Assembly (NCBI RefSeq): GCF_000818015.1
Contig: NZ_CP007511.1
Location: 2,862,501 to 2,926,500 of the forward strand
Origin: Stutzerimonas balearica DSM 6083
Lineage (GTDB): Bacteria > Pseudomonadota > Gammaproteobacteria > Pseudomonadales > Pseudomonadaceae
Length of the DNA: 64,000 nucleotides
Direction of reading: 5' to 3'
The position numbers were made by a program, and so were the translations under genes. Below the pieces are notes generated by a model. It had not been told where the DNA came from and did no database searches. It was given only the letters and a program-made list of their open reading frames with translations. This document shows, piece after piece, positions 34,580 to 46,299 of the stretch. Position 1 is the first letter of the stretch; every line of letters begins with the position of its first letter.

Positions 34580-35641
34580 TCAAAACAGACGCAGTTGCTC
34601 GACCTGCTCGCGTCGGCTGCTCAGACGCACGCCTATGCCGATCAGCCGCACGGGCCGTTCGCCGCGGGCGTAGGCGCCCGCCAGCAGGGAGGTGAAACCT
34701 TCGAGCGTCGCGCCGACGCCAACCTGCTCGACGGTCGTCTGGGTAAAATCGTGGAATTTCAGCTTCACGAATGGCTTGCCCGGCCGGTAGTCCGCCTCCA
34801 GCCGGGCGATCCGCCGCTCGAGCTGCGCCAACAATTCGGCGAGTTGCGCTTCGCAAGCGGCCAGGTCGGGCAGGTCGCGGTCGAAGGTCTGCTCGACGCT
34901 GACCGATTGGCGCCTGCGCTCGACCTGAACCGGGCGCTCGTCGATACCCTGTGCCAGCCCCCAGAGGCGCTCACCGAAAGCGCCGAATTCGCGCACGAGC
35001 GCCAGCCGACTCCATTGCCCAAGGTCGGCACAGGTCCGAATACCCAGGCGATCGAGCTTTTCCGCCGTGACCCGCCCGACACCATGCAGGCGCTTGACCG
35101 GCAGGCTGGCGACGAAGGCCCCAACCTCGGCGGGAGTGATGACGAACAGGCCGTCCGGCTTGTTCCAGTCGCTGGCGATCTTGGCGAGAAACTTGTTCGG
35201 CGCGACCCCGGCCGACACCGTGATGCGCAACTGCTGCCAGACGCGCCGACGGATGTCCTGGGCGATACGCGTGGCGCTGCCGTTGAACTGCGTGCACGCG
35301 GAGACATCGAGGTAGGCCTCGTCCAGCGATAGCGGCTCGATGAGATCGGTGTAGCTGCGCAGGATGCCGTGAATCTCCTGCGAGGCTTCGCGGTAGACAT
35401 CCATGCGCGGCCGCAGAATCAGCAAGTCGGGACACAGCCGCAGCGCATGGGCCGACGCCATCGCCGAGCGCACGCCAAAGGCCCGCGCCTCGTAATTGCA
35501 GGTCGCGATCACGCCACGCCGATCCGCCGCGCCACCGACGGCGATCGGCCGCTGTGCCAGCGTCGGGTCGTCGCGCATCTCGATGGCGGCGAAAAAGCAG
35601 TCGCAATCGACGTGGATGATCTTGCGCTGGTGTGCGCTCAT
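34580..35641 (-). CDS. dinB: DNA polymerase IV (DinB, Y family)
   Basis: A 353-residue Y-family polymerase. The catalytic acids are in HVDCDCFFA (near residues 12-14) and SLDEAYLDV (near 103-111). Helix-hairpin-helix contacts (VKRLHGVGRVTAEKL) and the little-finger domain follow. The protein ends EQLRLF, a textbook beta-clamp-binding pentapeptide QLxLF. It performs error-prone lesion bypass. I see no convincing LexA box in the short gap upstream, so SOS control is not shown. Confidence 0.94.
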   Translation of the reverse strand: MSAHQRKIIHVDCDCFFAAIEMRDDPTLAQRPIAVGGAADRRGVIATCNYEARAFGVRSAMASAHALRLCPDLLILRPRMDVYREASQEIHGILRSYTDLIEPLSLDEAYLDVSACTQFNGSATRIAQDIRRRVWQQLRITVSAGVAPNKFLAKIASDWNKPDGLFVITPAEVGAFVASLPVKRLHGVGRVTAEKLDRLGIRTCADLGQWSRLALVREFGAFGERLWGLAQGIDERPVQVERRRQSVSVEQTFDRDLPDLAACEAQLAELLAQLERRIARLEADYRPGKPFVKLKFHDFTQTTVEQVGVGATLEGFTSLLAGAYARGERPVRLIGIGVRLSSRREQVEQLRLF

Positions 35642-35729
35642 GGCCGCCTCACCAGGTGAACGATGATGCTCGACCGGGGGTCGTTACTAGGCGCAGTTCC
35701 GATTCTTTTCGACATATGTGGAGGCTGGC

Positions 35730-36002
35730 ATGAAACCAACGCAGCTGACGTCACTTCTGTTCGGCACCCTGCTCGCGGGCGGCATCGCCGTCAACGCGGC
35801 CGCCGACGACCATATGCAGCCGCATGCGAAAGACCCGCAGAACGTTCACGACAACACCCAGCAGCAGATGGGCGACGACACGCATTACGATGGCAAGCAT
35901 CAAGCCGATCCGAAGATGAAGCAAGAAGTCCAGGAGCAGTGGCGCGAGGACGCCGAAGAGCGCCGCGAGTCCGACGTTCGCAGACCCGAACAGGGCGGCT
36001 GA
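35730..36002 (+). CDS. small secreted hydrophilic protein, hypothetical
   Basis: A 90-residue protein from MKPTQLTSLLFGTLL, with a signal peptide cut near VNAAA. GGAGG precedes the ATG by five bases; the in-frame GTG at 35718 lies within the binding site and is not the start. The mature part is very hydrophilic and rich in Asp, Gln, His and Glu (HMQPHAKDPQNVHDN), with no cysteine. It looks disordered and could bind metal through its histidines, but this is a guess. Confidence 0.7.
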   Translation: MKPTQLTSLLFGTLLAGGIAVNAAADDHMQPHAKDPQNVHDNTQQQMGDDTHYDGKHQADPKMKQEVQEQWREDAEERRESDVRRPEQGG

Positions 36003-36008
36003 CAGCCC

Positions 36009-36458
36009 TCACAGCTCGAGGGGATAGGGCTCGACCAGCGCCTTGCCGTACCCCTCGACGAACTCGGGGGGCATGCGCTTCGGCTTTCCACTGGATAACT
36101 CGATGCAGACGAAGGTCGTCTGCGCGCGGAGCAGCGTGGCCCCGTCGGCCGGGCGAACGAGCTGGAACTGGCGCTTCATGCGCAGACGCTGATCCGATTC
36201 GCAGATCCAGGTGGCCAGCTGCAGCCGGTCACCTTCATATGCACTGGCCAGATAGTCGATCTCGTGCCGCAGCACCGCCATCGCACGGTCCAGCCGCCGA
36301 TAATCCTCGATGCCCAGCCCCAGGCTCTGCGAATGACTCCAGGCGCAGCGCTCCAGCCAGGACACATAGACGGCGTTATTGGCGTGACCCAGCTCGTCGA
36401 TGTGCTCTGCCGACACCTGGACATCGATGACGTAGGCCCCTTCCCTATCCCAGCTCAT
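36009..36458 (-). CDS. acyl-CoA thioesterase, hot-dog fold (YbgC/4HBT-like)
   Basis: A 149-residue single hot-dog domain. The ATG at 36458 has GGGAG seven bases upstream, while the open frame continues upstream without support. HIDELGHANNAVYVSWLERC matches the 4-hydroxybenzoyl-CoA thioesterase signature, in which the acid after the H-V/I-D region is catalytic, and RAMAVLRHEIDYLASAYEGD matches its later part. It would hydrolyse an acyl-CoA or aryl-CoA in the cytoplasm; the substrate is unknown. Confidence 0.88.
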   Translation of the reverse strand: MSWDREGAYVIDVQVSAEHIDELGHANNAVYVSWLERCAWSHSQSLGLGIEDYRRLDRAMAVLRHEIDYLASAYEGDRLQLATWICESDQRLRMKRQFQLVRPADGATLLRAQTTFVCIELSSGKPKRMPPEFVEGYGKALVEPYPLEL

Positions 36459-36666
36459 GACAGATCTCCCAATCAAGATTCGCAGCATGAGAACCCGAGC
36501 GACGCGCTTTGTCACGCGTCTGCACCCATTACGACGCCCCAGGCTGCTCAAACTCCGACACACCCGGCGTGCCGCCGTTCCGCCAGCGCCCGCCGTCATG
36601 CCGCCGCGTGCGCGCGACGGCGCCTGCTCACGCAGGACCGGACGGCAGCCGAAAACCATATGACAG

Positions 36667-36700
36667 AAAAACAAAAGGGCCACCTCGCGAGAGATGACCC
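36667..36700 (-). terminator. Rho-independent terminator of the Ala-Glu tRNA operon
   Basis: Read on the minus strand, GGGTCATCTC and GAGGTGGCCC form a 10-bp stem (with a few G-U pairs) around the loop TCGC, followed directly by TTTTGTTTTT. It lies 26 bases past the 3' end of the last tRNA-Glu. The remaining sequence up to the thioesterase start (36459-36666) shows no other gene. Confidence 0.8.
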
Positions 36701-36726
36701 CTGAGTGCCCAAGGCGGGCTAAAAAA

Positions 36727-36802
36727 TGGCGTCCCCTAGGGGACTCGAACCCCTGTTACCGCCGTGAAAGGGCGGTGTCCTAGGCCACTAGACGAAGGGG
36801 AC
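36727..36802 (-). tRNA. tRNA-Glu (TTC)
   Basis: A 76-nt cloverleaf including an encoded CCA. The anticodon loop holds TTC, the acceptor stem is GTCCCCT/AGGGGAC, and the TTCGAGT T-loop is present. It is the last gene of a four-tRNA operon and is identical to the copy at 36975-37050. Confidence 0.97.
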
Positions 36803-36847
36803 GTAACCTTCGATACGGTCCGGCAAGGAGCCGAAGCGCGTGGAAAT

Positions 36848-36923
<76 letters not shown>

Positions 36924-36974
36924 GAACTTAACGTCTTCCGACGAGCGCAACGCCTGGGCGGTGCGGCTGGAAAG

Positions 36975-37050
36975 TGGCGTCCCCTAGGGGACTCGAACCC
37001 CTGTTACCGCCGTGAAAGGGCGGTGTCCTAGGCCACTAGACGAAGGGGAC
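36975..37050 (-). tRNA. tRNA-Glu (TTC), second copy
   Basis: Base-for-base the same as the tRNA-Glu at 36727-36802, although the spacers around the two copies have diverged. Two Ala-Glu pairs in one transcript suggest an old tandem duplication kept uniform by gene conversion. Confidence 0.97.
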
Positions 37051-37105
37051 GCAATCCCTTCTACGCAACCCGTCAACACGGGCTGGTGGCAAATCTCATC
37101 GAGTT

Positions 37106-37181
<76 letters not shown>

Positions 37182-37199
37182 AACTCGAGGACGGGGCGC

Positions 37200-37228
37200 A
37201 TATTAGGGGCGCCCCTGGGCGGTGTCAA
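37200..37228 (-). promoter_or_regulatory. sigma-70 promoter of the Ala-Glu-Ala-Glu tRNA operon
   Basis: On the minus strand TTGACA (37228-37223) and TAATAT (37205-37200) are separated by 17 bases, close to a perfect sigma-70 promoter. The discriminator just after the -10 is GCGCCCCG, a GC-rich sequence typical of stable-RNA promoters under stringent (ppGpp/DksA) control. It lies downstream of gltX, so the tRNAs can be made independently. Confidence 0.85.
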
Positions 37229-37324
37229 CACAATTATCCGTCGTTGACGAAGAATTTTTGGCATTAGGAACAATCACTTACCACGACGAACGGCAGCCGC
37301 CGAAATGACGGCCGCCGAGCCGCT

Positions 37325-38809
37325 TCAGCCGGCGATCGCTGCCAGCAGCTTTTCCCACTCCTTGGCTTCCTTTTTCGAGGCGCCGCCAAGCAACTCCAAC
37401 GCCTGACGCAGACGGAAGCGCGTCAGGTCCGGGCCGAGAATCTCCATCGCATCGAGCACCGACACCGAGCTGGCCTGGCCGGTGATCGAGGCAAACATCA
37501 GCGGCATCACGTCACGCAGCTTCAGTCCGAGGTGCTCGGCCACTGCCGTGATGCAGCCGGTGATGTTTTCCTTCTGCCAGTGCCGCAGCGCCTCGAGCTT
37601 CCACAGGACCAGCTGCAATACCTGGCGAACCTGGGTCTCGTCGAGCTTCTTGTGGACGAACAGCGCCGGGTCGAGCGGCAACGCACCGGAGAAAAAGAAG
37701 CCCGCCAGTGGCGCGATCTGGCTGAAGGTTTCCACACGCTGCTGCACGTGCGGGGCGATCTGCATCAGGTAGCCCGGATTGAAGGCCCACTTCTGCACTT
37801 CGGCGGCGAACTGTTCCACCGAGAGCTCGCGCAACCACTGTCCGTTGAGCCAGGAGAGCTTCTCCAGGTCGAAGATCGGTCCCCCCAGCGAAACGCGGGT
37901 GATATCGAAGCTGGCGATCATCTCGTCGAGCGTGAACTTCTCCCGCTCGTCCGGCATCGACCAGCCCATGCGCCCGAGGTAGTTGAGCATCGCCTGTGGC
38001 AGGAAGCCCATGCGCTGGTAGAAGGTGATCGAGGTCGGGTTCTTGCGCTTGGACAGCTTGCTCTTGTCCGGATTGCGCAAGAGCGGCATGTAGCAGTTCA
38101 CCGGCGCCTGCCAGCCGAAGTATTCGTAGAGCTTGAGGAGCTTGGGCGCCGACGGCAGCCACTCCTCGCCGCGCAGCACGTGGGTGATACCCATCAGGTG
38201 ATCGTCGACCACATTGGCCAGGAAGTAGGTCGGCAGGCCATCGGCCTTCATCAACACCTGCATGTCGATGCGGTCCCAGCCGATCTCGACCTCGCCGCGC
38301 AACATGTCCTTGACCACGCAGACGCCTTCGCTCGGCACCTTCATGCGCACCACGTGCGACTCGCCGGCGGCGATGCGACGCTGCGCCTCTTCCGCCGCGA
38401 TGTGCATGCAGTGGCCGTCGTAGCGCGGGGTTTCCTTGTTGGCCATTTGCTCGGCGCGCACCTGATCCAGGCGCTCGGCACTGCAGAAGCACGGAAACGC
38501 GTGCCCCTTGGCGACCAGTTCGTCCGAATACCGCTTGTAGATCGCGCCGCGCTCGCTCTGCCGGTAGGGCCCGTGCGGACCGCCGACATCCGGCCCCTCG
38601 TCCCACTCGATGCCCAGCCAGCGCAGCGCATCATAGATCTGCTGCTCGGACTCGCGAGTCGAGCGCACCTGATCGGTGTCCTCGATACGCAGGACGAACT
38701 GGCCGCCGTGCTGGCGGGCGAAACACAGATTGAACAGCGCGATGTAGGCGGTGCCGACATGCGGGTCGCCGGTCGGTGACGGCGCGATACGGGTGCGAAC
38801 GGTGGTCAT
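37325..38809 (-). CDS. gltX: glutamyl-tRNA synthetase
   Basis: A 494-residue class I aminoacyl-tRNA synthetase. The start [20 protein letters not shown] contains the HIGH-type motif HVGT (residues 17-20); the KMSKS-type motif is KLSKR (251-255). The length is standard for gamma-proteobacterial GltX. It charges tRNA-Glu, and its gene sits directly upstream of the operon with two tRNA-Glu copies, an arrangement also known in other pseudomonads. An upstream ATG at 38830 adds seven unconserved residues. Confidence 0.96.
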   Translation of the reverse strand: MTTVRTRIAPSPTGDPHVGTAYIALFNLCFARQHGGQFVLRIEDTDQVRSTRESEQQIYDALRWLGIEWDEGPDVGGPHGPYRQSERGAIYKRYSDELVAKGHAFPCFCSAERLDQVRAEQMANKETPRYDGHCMHIAAEEAQRRIAAGESHVVRMKVPSEGVCVVKDMLRGEVEIGWDRIDMQVLMKADGLPTYFLANVVDDHLMGITHVLRGEEWLPSAPKLLKLYEYFGWQAPVNCYMPLLRNPDKSKLSKRKNPTSITFYQRMGFLPQAMLNYLGRMGWSMPDEREKFTLDEMIASFDITRVSLGGPIFDLEKLSWLNGQWLRELSVEQFAAEVQKWAFNPGYLMQIAPHVQQRVETFSQIAPLAGFFFSGALPLDPALFVHKKLDETQVRQVLQLVLWKLEALRHWQKENITGCITAVAEHLGLKLRDVMPLMFASITGQASSVSVLDAMEILGPDLTRFRLRQALELLGGASKKEAKEWEKLLAAIAG

Positions 38810-38862
38810 GTTGGTCTCGAAGCAGGCCACGAATGAAACACGGCGACCAGTCAGCCGGCTGG

Positions 38863-39792
38863 TCAGCGCGAATAAAGCCGCGATGTTAGCAGGCGCGCCT
38901 CTTCCGGCTCCACCAAGCGACCGTCCGTAACCGGCAGCGCCTGCATGAGGAAATCCAGAAAGGCCTTGACCTTCATCGCCTGAAAGCGCCGCGACGGGTA
39001 GACCGCATAGATGTCGCTGGTCGGCAGCTCGGTCTCCGGCAGCAATTCGATCAATTGCCCGGCTCGCACCTCGCGCTCGGTGATCATCCGCGGCAGCGCC
39101 GCGATGCCGGCACCGGCAAGCGCGGCCTCACGGGCAAAGGTGATGTTGTTGCAGGTCAGCACCCGGCGACAGGGAATGTTGCGCTCGCGCACCGGCCAGT
39201 AGCGCGCCGGATCGTGCGATAGGCCGATCGCGCGATGCTCGACCAGCGCCTGCGCGCAGGTGGGAATGCCATGCTCGGCCAGGTAGGCGGGGCTCGCGCA
39301 AAGCCGCCGCCGGGTCTCGAACAGCTTGCGCGCGACGAGCGTCGCCTCGTTCGGCGGGCCGACCTGGATGGCGATATCGACGCCCTCCTCCACCGGATCG
39401 ACCGAGCGCGAGGCCAGCTCGACCTCGGCAGTGATCTGCGGATGCTGCCGCATGAACGCACCGACCACGCGCCCGAGCACCCATTGGCCGAACTCGATCG
39501 GCGCACTGATGCGCAACAGGCCAGCCGGCGCCTGCTGCAGCTGCATGACCGCCCGCTCGGCTTCGGCGAAGTCGAGGAGGATCTGCCGGCAGCGTTCGTA
39601 GTACGCCTCGCCAACCTCGGTCAGGCGCAGCCGTCGAGTGGTGCGGTTGATCAGCCGCACGCCAAGACGCTCCTCGAGCTGCACGATGCGCCGGCTGACC
39701 GTGGATTTCTGCATGCCCAGGCCCAGCGCAGCCTGGGTGAAGCTGTGCGTCTCGACCACACGAACAAAGATCAGCGCGTCATCCAAACCCAT
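38863..39792 (-). CDS. LysR family transcriptional regulator
   Basis: A 309-residue regulator. The winged helix-turn-helix is at about residues 4-62 ([20 protein letters not shown]) and the effector-binding domain covers about 90-290, of the CrgA/aromatic-responsive LysR type. It is divergent from the EmrAB-like efflux genes with a 103-base gap, so it probably controls that pair in response to a compound the pump exports. Confidence 0.92.
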   Translation of the reverse strand: MGLDDALIFVRVVETHSFTQAALGLGMQKSTVSRRIVQLEERLGVRLINRTTRRLRLTEVGEAYYERCRQILLDFAEAERAVMQLQQAPAGLLRISAPIEFGQWVLGRVVGAFMRQHPQITAEVELASRSVDPVEEGVDIAIQVGPPNEATLVARKLFETRRRLCASPAYLAEHGIPTCAQALVEHRAIGLSHDPARYWPVRERNIPCRRVLTCNNITFAREAALAGAGIAALPRMITEREVRAGQLIELLPETELPTSDIYAVYPSRRFQAMKVKAFLDFLMQALPVTDGRLVEPEEARLLTSRLYSR

Positions 39793-39895
39793 GATTGTTC
39801 CTTGAATGCAACAAAGTTTCGCGATTGTAACGGCTTATTTCTCGGACGGAACGCTGCTAGATTGCCTGGCCAACCTTCACGGCAACGAGCCTTCC

Positions 39896-40930
39896 ATGCC
39901 CGCCAAGTTGAAACGCCGACTGTTTCTGTTCGTCACCATTGTCCTGCTGGCGGCCGCCGCCTTCTTCGCGCACTGGTACTTCGTCGGCCGGCACTACGAG
40001 CACACCGACAACGCCTACGTGCAAGGGGAGATCACCCGCATCTCCAGCCAATTGGCCGCCCGTATCGAACAGGTGCATGTCGAGGACAATCAGCACGTCG
40101 AACCCGGAGATCTGCTGGTGACGCTCGAAGCCGGCGATTTCCGTCTGGCGCTGGAGCAGGCGCGCGCCAACCTGGCGATCCACGAGGCCGAACTCGCCCA
40201 GGCGCGCAGCCGTCTGACCCAGCAGAACAGCCTGATCGCCGCCAGCCAGGCGGCACTGGCGGCGGCCCAGGCCAATCTCGAGCGCAGCCAGCTCGACCTC
40301 TCGCGCGTCGAAGCCCTGCGCAAGCCCGGCTTCGTCTCGGAAGAACGCGTGACCACCCTGTCGGCTGACGCGCGCGTGGCCCGCTCCCAACGGCAGAAGG
40401 CCGAGGCGGACCTGAGCGCCCAGCGTCAGCAGGTCGACACCCTTGAAGCCGAGGTGCAGCGTCTGCAGGCACTGATCGGCAGCGCGCGCGCGCAGATCGA
40501 GCAAGCCGAGCTGAACCTCGGGCGCACCGAGATCCGCTCGCCGATCAGCGGCATCGTTGGCCAGCGCTCCGCACGCGCCGGGCAATACGTGTCGGTCGGC
40601 GCCTACCTGATGTCGGTAGTGCCGGACGAGGACATCTGGGTGCAGGCCAACTTCAAGGAAACCCAGATCGGCCGGATGCACGAAGGCCAGACGGCAGAGC
40701 TGACCTTCGACAGTTTTCCCGACACGCCCATTGAAGGTCGCGTCGAGAGTCTGTTCCCGGCATCCGGTGCGCAGTTCAGCCTGCTGCCACCGGACAATGC
40801 GACCGGCAACTTCACCAAGGTGGTCCAGCGCATTCCCGTCAAGCTCACCTTCGCGCCCGACAATCCGCTCAAGGGCCGCATCCGCCCCGGAATGTCGGTG
40901 GACGTGAAGGTCGATCTCCGTGGCCGCTGA
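39896..40930 (+). CDS. emrA: HlyD/EmrA-type membrane fusion protein
   Basis: A 344-residue periplasmic adaptor. An N-terminal membrane helix (about 8-27) leads to the barrel-sandwich hybrid (NAYVQGEITRISSQLAARIE), a long coiled coil (about 92-215) and a beta-barrel domain (IRSPISGIVGQRSARAGQYV, then EDIWVQANFKETQIGRM). I use the ATG at 39896; the longer open frame has no ribosome-binding site. It links the EmrB-like pump to an outer-membrane channel to expel drugs. The stop overlaps the emrB-like start by 11 bases. Confidence 0.9.
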   Translation: MPAKLKRRLFLFVTIVLLAAAAFFAHWYFVGRHYEHTDNAYVQGEITRISSQLAARIEQVHVEDNQHVEPGDLLVTLEAGDFRLALEQARANLAIHEAELAQARSRLTQQNSLIAASQAALAAAQANLERSQLDLSRVEALRKPGFVSEERVTTLSADARVARSQRQKAEADLSAQRQQVDTLEAEVQRLQALIGSARAQIEQAELNLGRTEIRSPISGIVGQRSARAGQYVSVGAYLMSVVPDEDIWVQANFKETQIGRMHEGQTAELTFDSFPDTPIEGRVESLFPASGAQFSLLPPDNATGNFTKVVQRIPVKLTFAPDNPLKGRIRPGMSVDVKVDLRGR

Positions 40931-42473
40931 TGCGCTGATCCGCCCCGAGGGCGAACCCAGCCGTCGCGACTGGATCGCCGTGATGAGCGCCATGCTCGGC
41001 GCCTTCATGGCGGTGCTGGATATCCAGATCACCAACTCGTCGCTCAAGGATATCCAGGGCGCGCTCTCGGCCACCCTCGAGGAAGGCTCGTGGATTTCCA
41101 CGTCGTACCTCGTCGCGGAGATCATCATGATCCCGCTGACCGCCTGGCTGGTGCAGCTGCTGTCCGCCCGTCGCCTGGCCGTCTGGGTGTCGGTCGGCTT
41201 CCTCATCTCTTCCCTGCTTTGCTCCTTCGCCTGGAATCTCGAAAGCATGATCGTGTTCCGCGCGATGCAGGGGTTCACCGGCGGCGCACTGATTCCGCTG
41301 GCCTTTACCCTCACGCTGATCAAGCTGCCGGAGCATCACCGCGCCAAAGGCATGGCACTGTTCGCCATCACCGCGACCTTTGCGCCCTCGATCGGCCCCA
41401 CGCTGGGCGGCTGGCTCACCGAGAGCTGGGGCTGGGAATACATCTTCTACATCAATGTGCCGCCCGGGCTGCTGATGATCGCCGGCCTGCTCTATGGCCT
41501 TGAGAAAAAGCCGCCGCACTGGGAACTGCTCAAGCGCACCGACTATGCCGGCATCGTCACGCTGGCCATGGGGCTGGGCTGCTTGCAGGTGTTTCTCGAG
41601 GAAGGCCACCGCAAGGACTGGCTCGAGTCGAGCCTGATCGTCGAGCTGGGTGTGGTCGCCCTGCTGAGCCTGATCCTGTTCGTGATCCTGCAGCTGTCAC
41701 GCCCCAATCCGCTGATCAACCTCGGCATTCTGCGCGAGCGCAACTTCGGCCTGACCAGCATTGCCAGCCTCGGCATGGGCCTCGGGCTGTACGGCTCGAT
41801 CTATCTGCTGCCGCTGTATCTGGCGCAAATCCAGCATTACAACGCGCTGCAGATCGGCCAGGTGATCATGTGGATGGGTATCCCGCAGCTGTTCCTGATC
41901 CCGTTTGTCCCGAAGCTGATGAAGGTGATCGCGCCGAAATGGCTGTGTGCCGCGGGCTTCGCACTGTTCGGCCTGTCCAGCTTCGCCTCCGGCGCGCTCA
42001 ATCCGGACTTCGCCGGCGACCAGTTCCATCCGATCCAGATCATCCGCGCCCTTGGCCAGCCGATGATCATGGTCACCGTCTCGCTGATCGCCACGGCCTA
42101 TGTGCAACCGCAGGACGCCGGCTCGGCATCCAGCCTGTTCAACATCCTGCGCAACCTGGGCGGTGCCATCGGCATCGCCCTGCTGGCCACCCTGCTCGAC
42201 AGCCGCAGCAAGGTGTATTTCGACTACCTGCGTGAAGCCCTGGTACCGACCAACCCGGCCGTCGCCGAGCGCCTGGCGACGCTGACCCGGCAACTGGGCA
42301 GCGAGCAGGCGGCGCTGGGGCGGCTCAGCGAGATCACCCACCAGCAAGCGATGATCATGGCCTACAACGATGCCTTCCATTTCGTCGGCATCGCGCTGGC
42401 GATCAGCATGGTCGCCGTGATGCTGACCCGAGGCCTGCCACAGAACATGCAAACCGGAGCCGGCGGCCACTGA
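40920..42473 (+). CDS. emrB: DHA2 family MFS multidrug transporter (EmrB-like)
   Basis: A 517-residue, 14-helix major facilitator of the DHA2 drug:proton antiporter group. The start is GTG at 40920, overlapping the adaptor gene. LGAFMAVLDIQITNSSLKDI matches the first-helix motif of EmrB and VFRAMQGFTGGALIPLAF is a motif C-like region. It should work with the adjacent membrane fusion protein as a tripartite efflux pump. The outer-membrane partner is not in this window. Confidence 0.92.
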   Translation: MAADALIRPEGEPSRRDWIAVMSAMLGAFMAVLDIQITNSSLKDIQGALSATLEEGSWISTSYLVAEIIMIPLTAWLVQLLSARRLAVWVSVGFLISSLLCSFAWNLESMIVFRAMQGFTGGALIPLAFTLTLIKLPEHHRAKGMALFAITATFAPSIGPTLGGWLTESWGWEYIFYINVPPGLLMIAGLLYGLEKKPPHWELLKRTDYAGIVTLAMGLGCLQVFLEEGHRKDWLESSLIVELGVVALLSLILFVILQLSRPNPLINLGILRERNFGLTSIASLGMGLGLYGSIYLLPLYLAQIQHYNALQIGQVIMWMGIPQLFLIPFVPKLMKVIAPKWLCAAGFALFGLSSFASGALNPDFAGDQFHPIQIIRALGQPMIMVTVSLIATAYVQPQDAGSASSLFNILRNLGGAIGIALLATLLDSRSKVYFDYLREALVPTNPAVAERLATLTRQLGSEQAALGRLSEITHQQAMIMAYNDAFHFVGIALAISMVAVMLTRGLPQNMQTGAGGH

Positions 42474-42495
42474 TGCCCGCCGGCTGCGGTCGCAT

Positions 42496-44511
<2,016 letters not shown>

Positions 44512-44737
44512 GGGCGACCTCTGCGTACTCGGTTCTGGCTCGATCGGTGCGCGTGGCACCGAGCTAGGAAACACTCGCCGCGCGGATGACAGCACGTCGA
44601 ACCGGGGCAAAAAGCTCGGGATAGCATATCGCGGCGGCCGCGCTTGATGGCTATACTATCGCCCCGTTTGCGCACCCCCTCCGCGCGAAGCGAGGGCGGT
44701 GAAATCCTGTCACCTTCTCTTTCAGAGCCCCTCCACC

Positions 44738-45934
44738 ATGAGTTTGTTCTCTGCCGTCGAAATGGCGCCGCGCGATCCCATCCTCGGCCTCAACGAAGCT
44801 TTCAATTCCGACACGCGGCCGAACAAGGTCAACCTCGGGGTGGGCGTCTACTACAACGAAGATGGCCGGATCCCGCTGCTGCGCGCGGTCGCCGAAGCCG
44901 AACAGGCCCGCATCGCCGCGCACGCGCCGCGCGGTTACTTGGCGATCGAAGGCATCGCGGCCTATGACGGCGCCGTGCAAAAGATGCTGTTCGGCGCCGA
45001 CTCCGCGCTGCTTGCCGATGGCCGCGTCGTCACCATCCAGGCGCTCGGCGGCACCGGCGCGCTGAAGGTCGGCGCCGACTTCCTCAAGCGCCTGCTGCCC
45101 GATGCCACGGTCGCCATCAGCAACCCGAGCTGGGAAAACCATCGCGCCCTGTTCGAGTCGGCCGGCTTCCCGGTGCACCAGTACGCCTATTACGACGCCG
45201 CCAGCCATGGCGTGGATCGCGCGGGCATGCTGGCCGACCTGAAGGCGCTGCCGGCCCGCTCGATCATCGTGCTGCACGCCTGCTGCCATAACCCGACCGG
45301 CGTCGACCTGGGTATCGACGACTGGAAGCAGGTGATCGAGGTGCTACGGGAAAAGGACCACATCCCGTTCGTCGACATTGCCTACCAGGGCTTTGGTGAC
45401 GGCATCGAGGAAGACGCGGCGGCAGTGCGTCTGTTCGCCGAGACGGGCATGACCTTCTTTGTCTCCAGCTCGTTTTCCAAGTCGTTCTCGCTCTACGGTG
45501 AGCGCGTGGGCGCCCTGTCGATCGTCACCGGCAACCGTGACGAGTCCGCACGCGTGCTCTCGCAGGTCAAGCGCGTGGTGCGCACCAACTATTCGAACCC
45601 GCCGACCCATGGCGCAACGGTAGTGGCCTCGGTGCTCAACAGCCCGGAACTGCGGGCGATGTGGGAAACCGAGCTGGGCGAAATGCGCGAACGCATCCGC
45701 AAGATGCGTCTGGGCATGGTCGAGCAGCTCGCAGCCAAGGGCGCGAAAACCGACTTCAGCTTCGTAGCGCGTCAGCGCGGCATGTTCTCCTATTCCGGGC
45801 TGACCGCCGAGCAGGTCGAACGCCTGCGCGTGGAGTTCGGCGTTTATGCCATCAGCACCGGGCGCATCTGCGCTGCCGCACTGAACGAGCGCAACCTGGG
45901 CTACGTGACCGACGCAATCGTCCAGGTCCTCTGA
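44738..45934 (+). CDS. aromatic/aspartate amino acid aminotransferase (class I)
   Basis: A 398-residue PLP enzyme starting MSLFSAVEMAPRDPILGLNE. The cofactor lysine is Lys248 in SSSFSKSFSLYGERVG, and NPTG (HACCHNPTGVD near 185) is present. The sequence is of the AspC/TyrB/PhhC group that transfers amino groups between aspartate or aromatic amino acids and 2-oxoglutarate. The exact preference cannot be fixed by eye. It is divergent from uvrB across 226 bases. After the stop, an imperfect GCCCTGC/GCAGGGC stem could end transcription. Confidence 0.93.
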   Translation: MSLFSAVEMAPRDPILGLNEAFNSDTRPNKVNLGVGVYYNEDGRIPLLRAVAEAEQARIAAHAPRGYLAIEGIAAYDGAVQKMLFGADSALLADGRVVTIQALGGTGALKVGADFLKRLLPDATVAISNPSWENHRALFESAGFPVHQYAYYDAASHGVDRAGMLADLKALPARSIIVLHACCHNPTGVDLGIDDWKQVIEVLREKDHIPFVDIAYQGFGDGIEEDAAAVRLFAETGMTFFVSSSFSKSFSLYGERVGALSIVTGNRDESARVLSQVKRVVRTNYSNPPTHGATVVASVLNSPELRAMWETELGEMRERIRKMRLGMVEQLAAKGAKTDFSFVARQRGMFSYSGLTAEQVERLRVEFGVYAISTGRICAAALNERNLGYVTDAIVQVL

Positions 45935-45992
45935 CCGCCAGGCCCTGCACGCCGCACCGGCGCGCAGGGCTCTGGGCCGTGCGACAAGGGGG

Positions 45993-46020
45993 TTGACTTC
46001 CCCTTTGGAAACAGTAGGAT
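45993..46020 (+). promoter_or_regulatory. probable promoter of tRNA-Asn
   Basis: TTGACT at 45993-45998 and TAGGAT at 46015-46020 with a 16-base spacer lie 12 bases before the mature tRNA-Asn 5' end. The match is moderate, and the region is the only -35/-10 pair near the tRNA. Confidence 0.6.
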
Positions 46021-46032
46021 ACGCACCGTTGT

Positions 46033-46108
46033 TCCGCGATAGCTCAGTCGGTAGAGCAAATGACTGTTAATCATTGGGTCCCTGGTTCGAGTCCAGGTCG
46101 CGGAGCCA
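46033..46108 (+). tRNA. tRNA-Asn (GTT)
   Basis: A 76-nt cloverleaf with encoded CCA. The acceptor TCCGCGA pairs with TCGCGGA and the anticodon loop CTGTTAA gives GTT. Its last 22 bases are repeated twice more downstream at an exact 154-base period, see the repeat entry. Confidence 0.97.
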
Positions 46109-46114
46109 AATTTC

Positions 46115-46145
46115 AAAAGCCTCGGTCAATACCGGGGCTTTTTTA
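46115..46145 (+). terminator. terminator after tRNA-Asn
   Basis: AAAAGCCTCGG (46115-46125) pairs with CCGGGGCTTTT (46132-46142) around a six-base loop and runs into TTTTTT. It lies seven bases past the CCA end of the tRNA. Confidence 0.85.
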
Positions 46146-46268
46146 TTGCCTGCGGACTCTCACCAGAGACCCCGCCTCAGGTTATTCGGCCTACGGCCTC
46201 ACCCCTTCGGGGCCACGCCAAAGCGCGTTCAGCTGCGCTGTCGAGTCCAGGTCGCGGAGCCAAATTTC

Positions 46269-46299
46269 AAAAGCCTCGGTCAATACCGGGGTTTTTTTA
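46269..46299 (+). terminator. duplicated terminator in repeat unit 2
   Basis: The same hairpin as at 46115, shifted by exactly 154 bases. One C to T change weakens a pair but lengthens the T run to seven. It follows the second copy of the tRNA-Asn 3' tail and could catch read-through of the first terminator. Confidence 0.75.

Noticed and set aside
35642..35729. LexA box upstream of dinB
   Set aside because: No CTG-N10-CAG-like palindrome with the expected AT core is present in the gap.
38863..39792. gltX-side LysR gene as a gltX regulator
   Set aside because: It is convergent with nothing there and divergent from the emrAB-like genes, which are the better target; it merely lies upstream of gltX on the same strand.
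44512..44737. LexA box in the uvrB promoter region
   Set aside because: No sequence close to the consensus was found; TATACT at 44652 looks like a plus-strand -10 element without a convincing -35.
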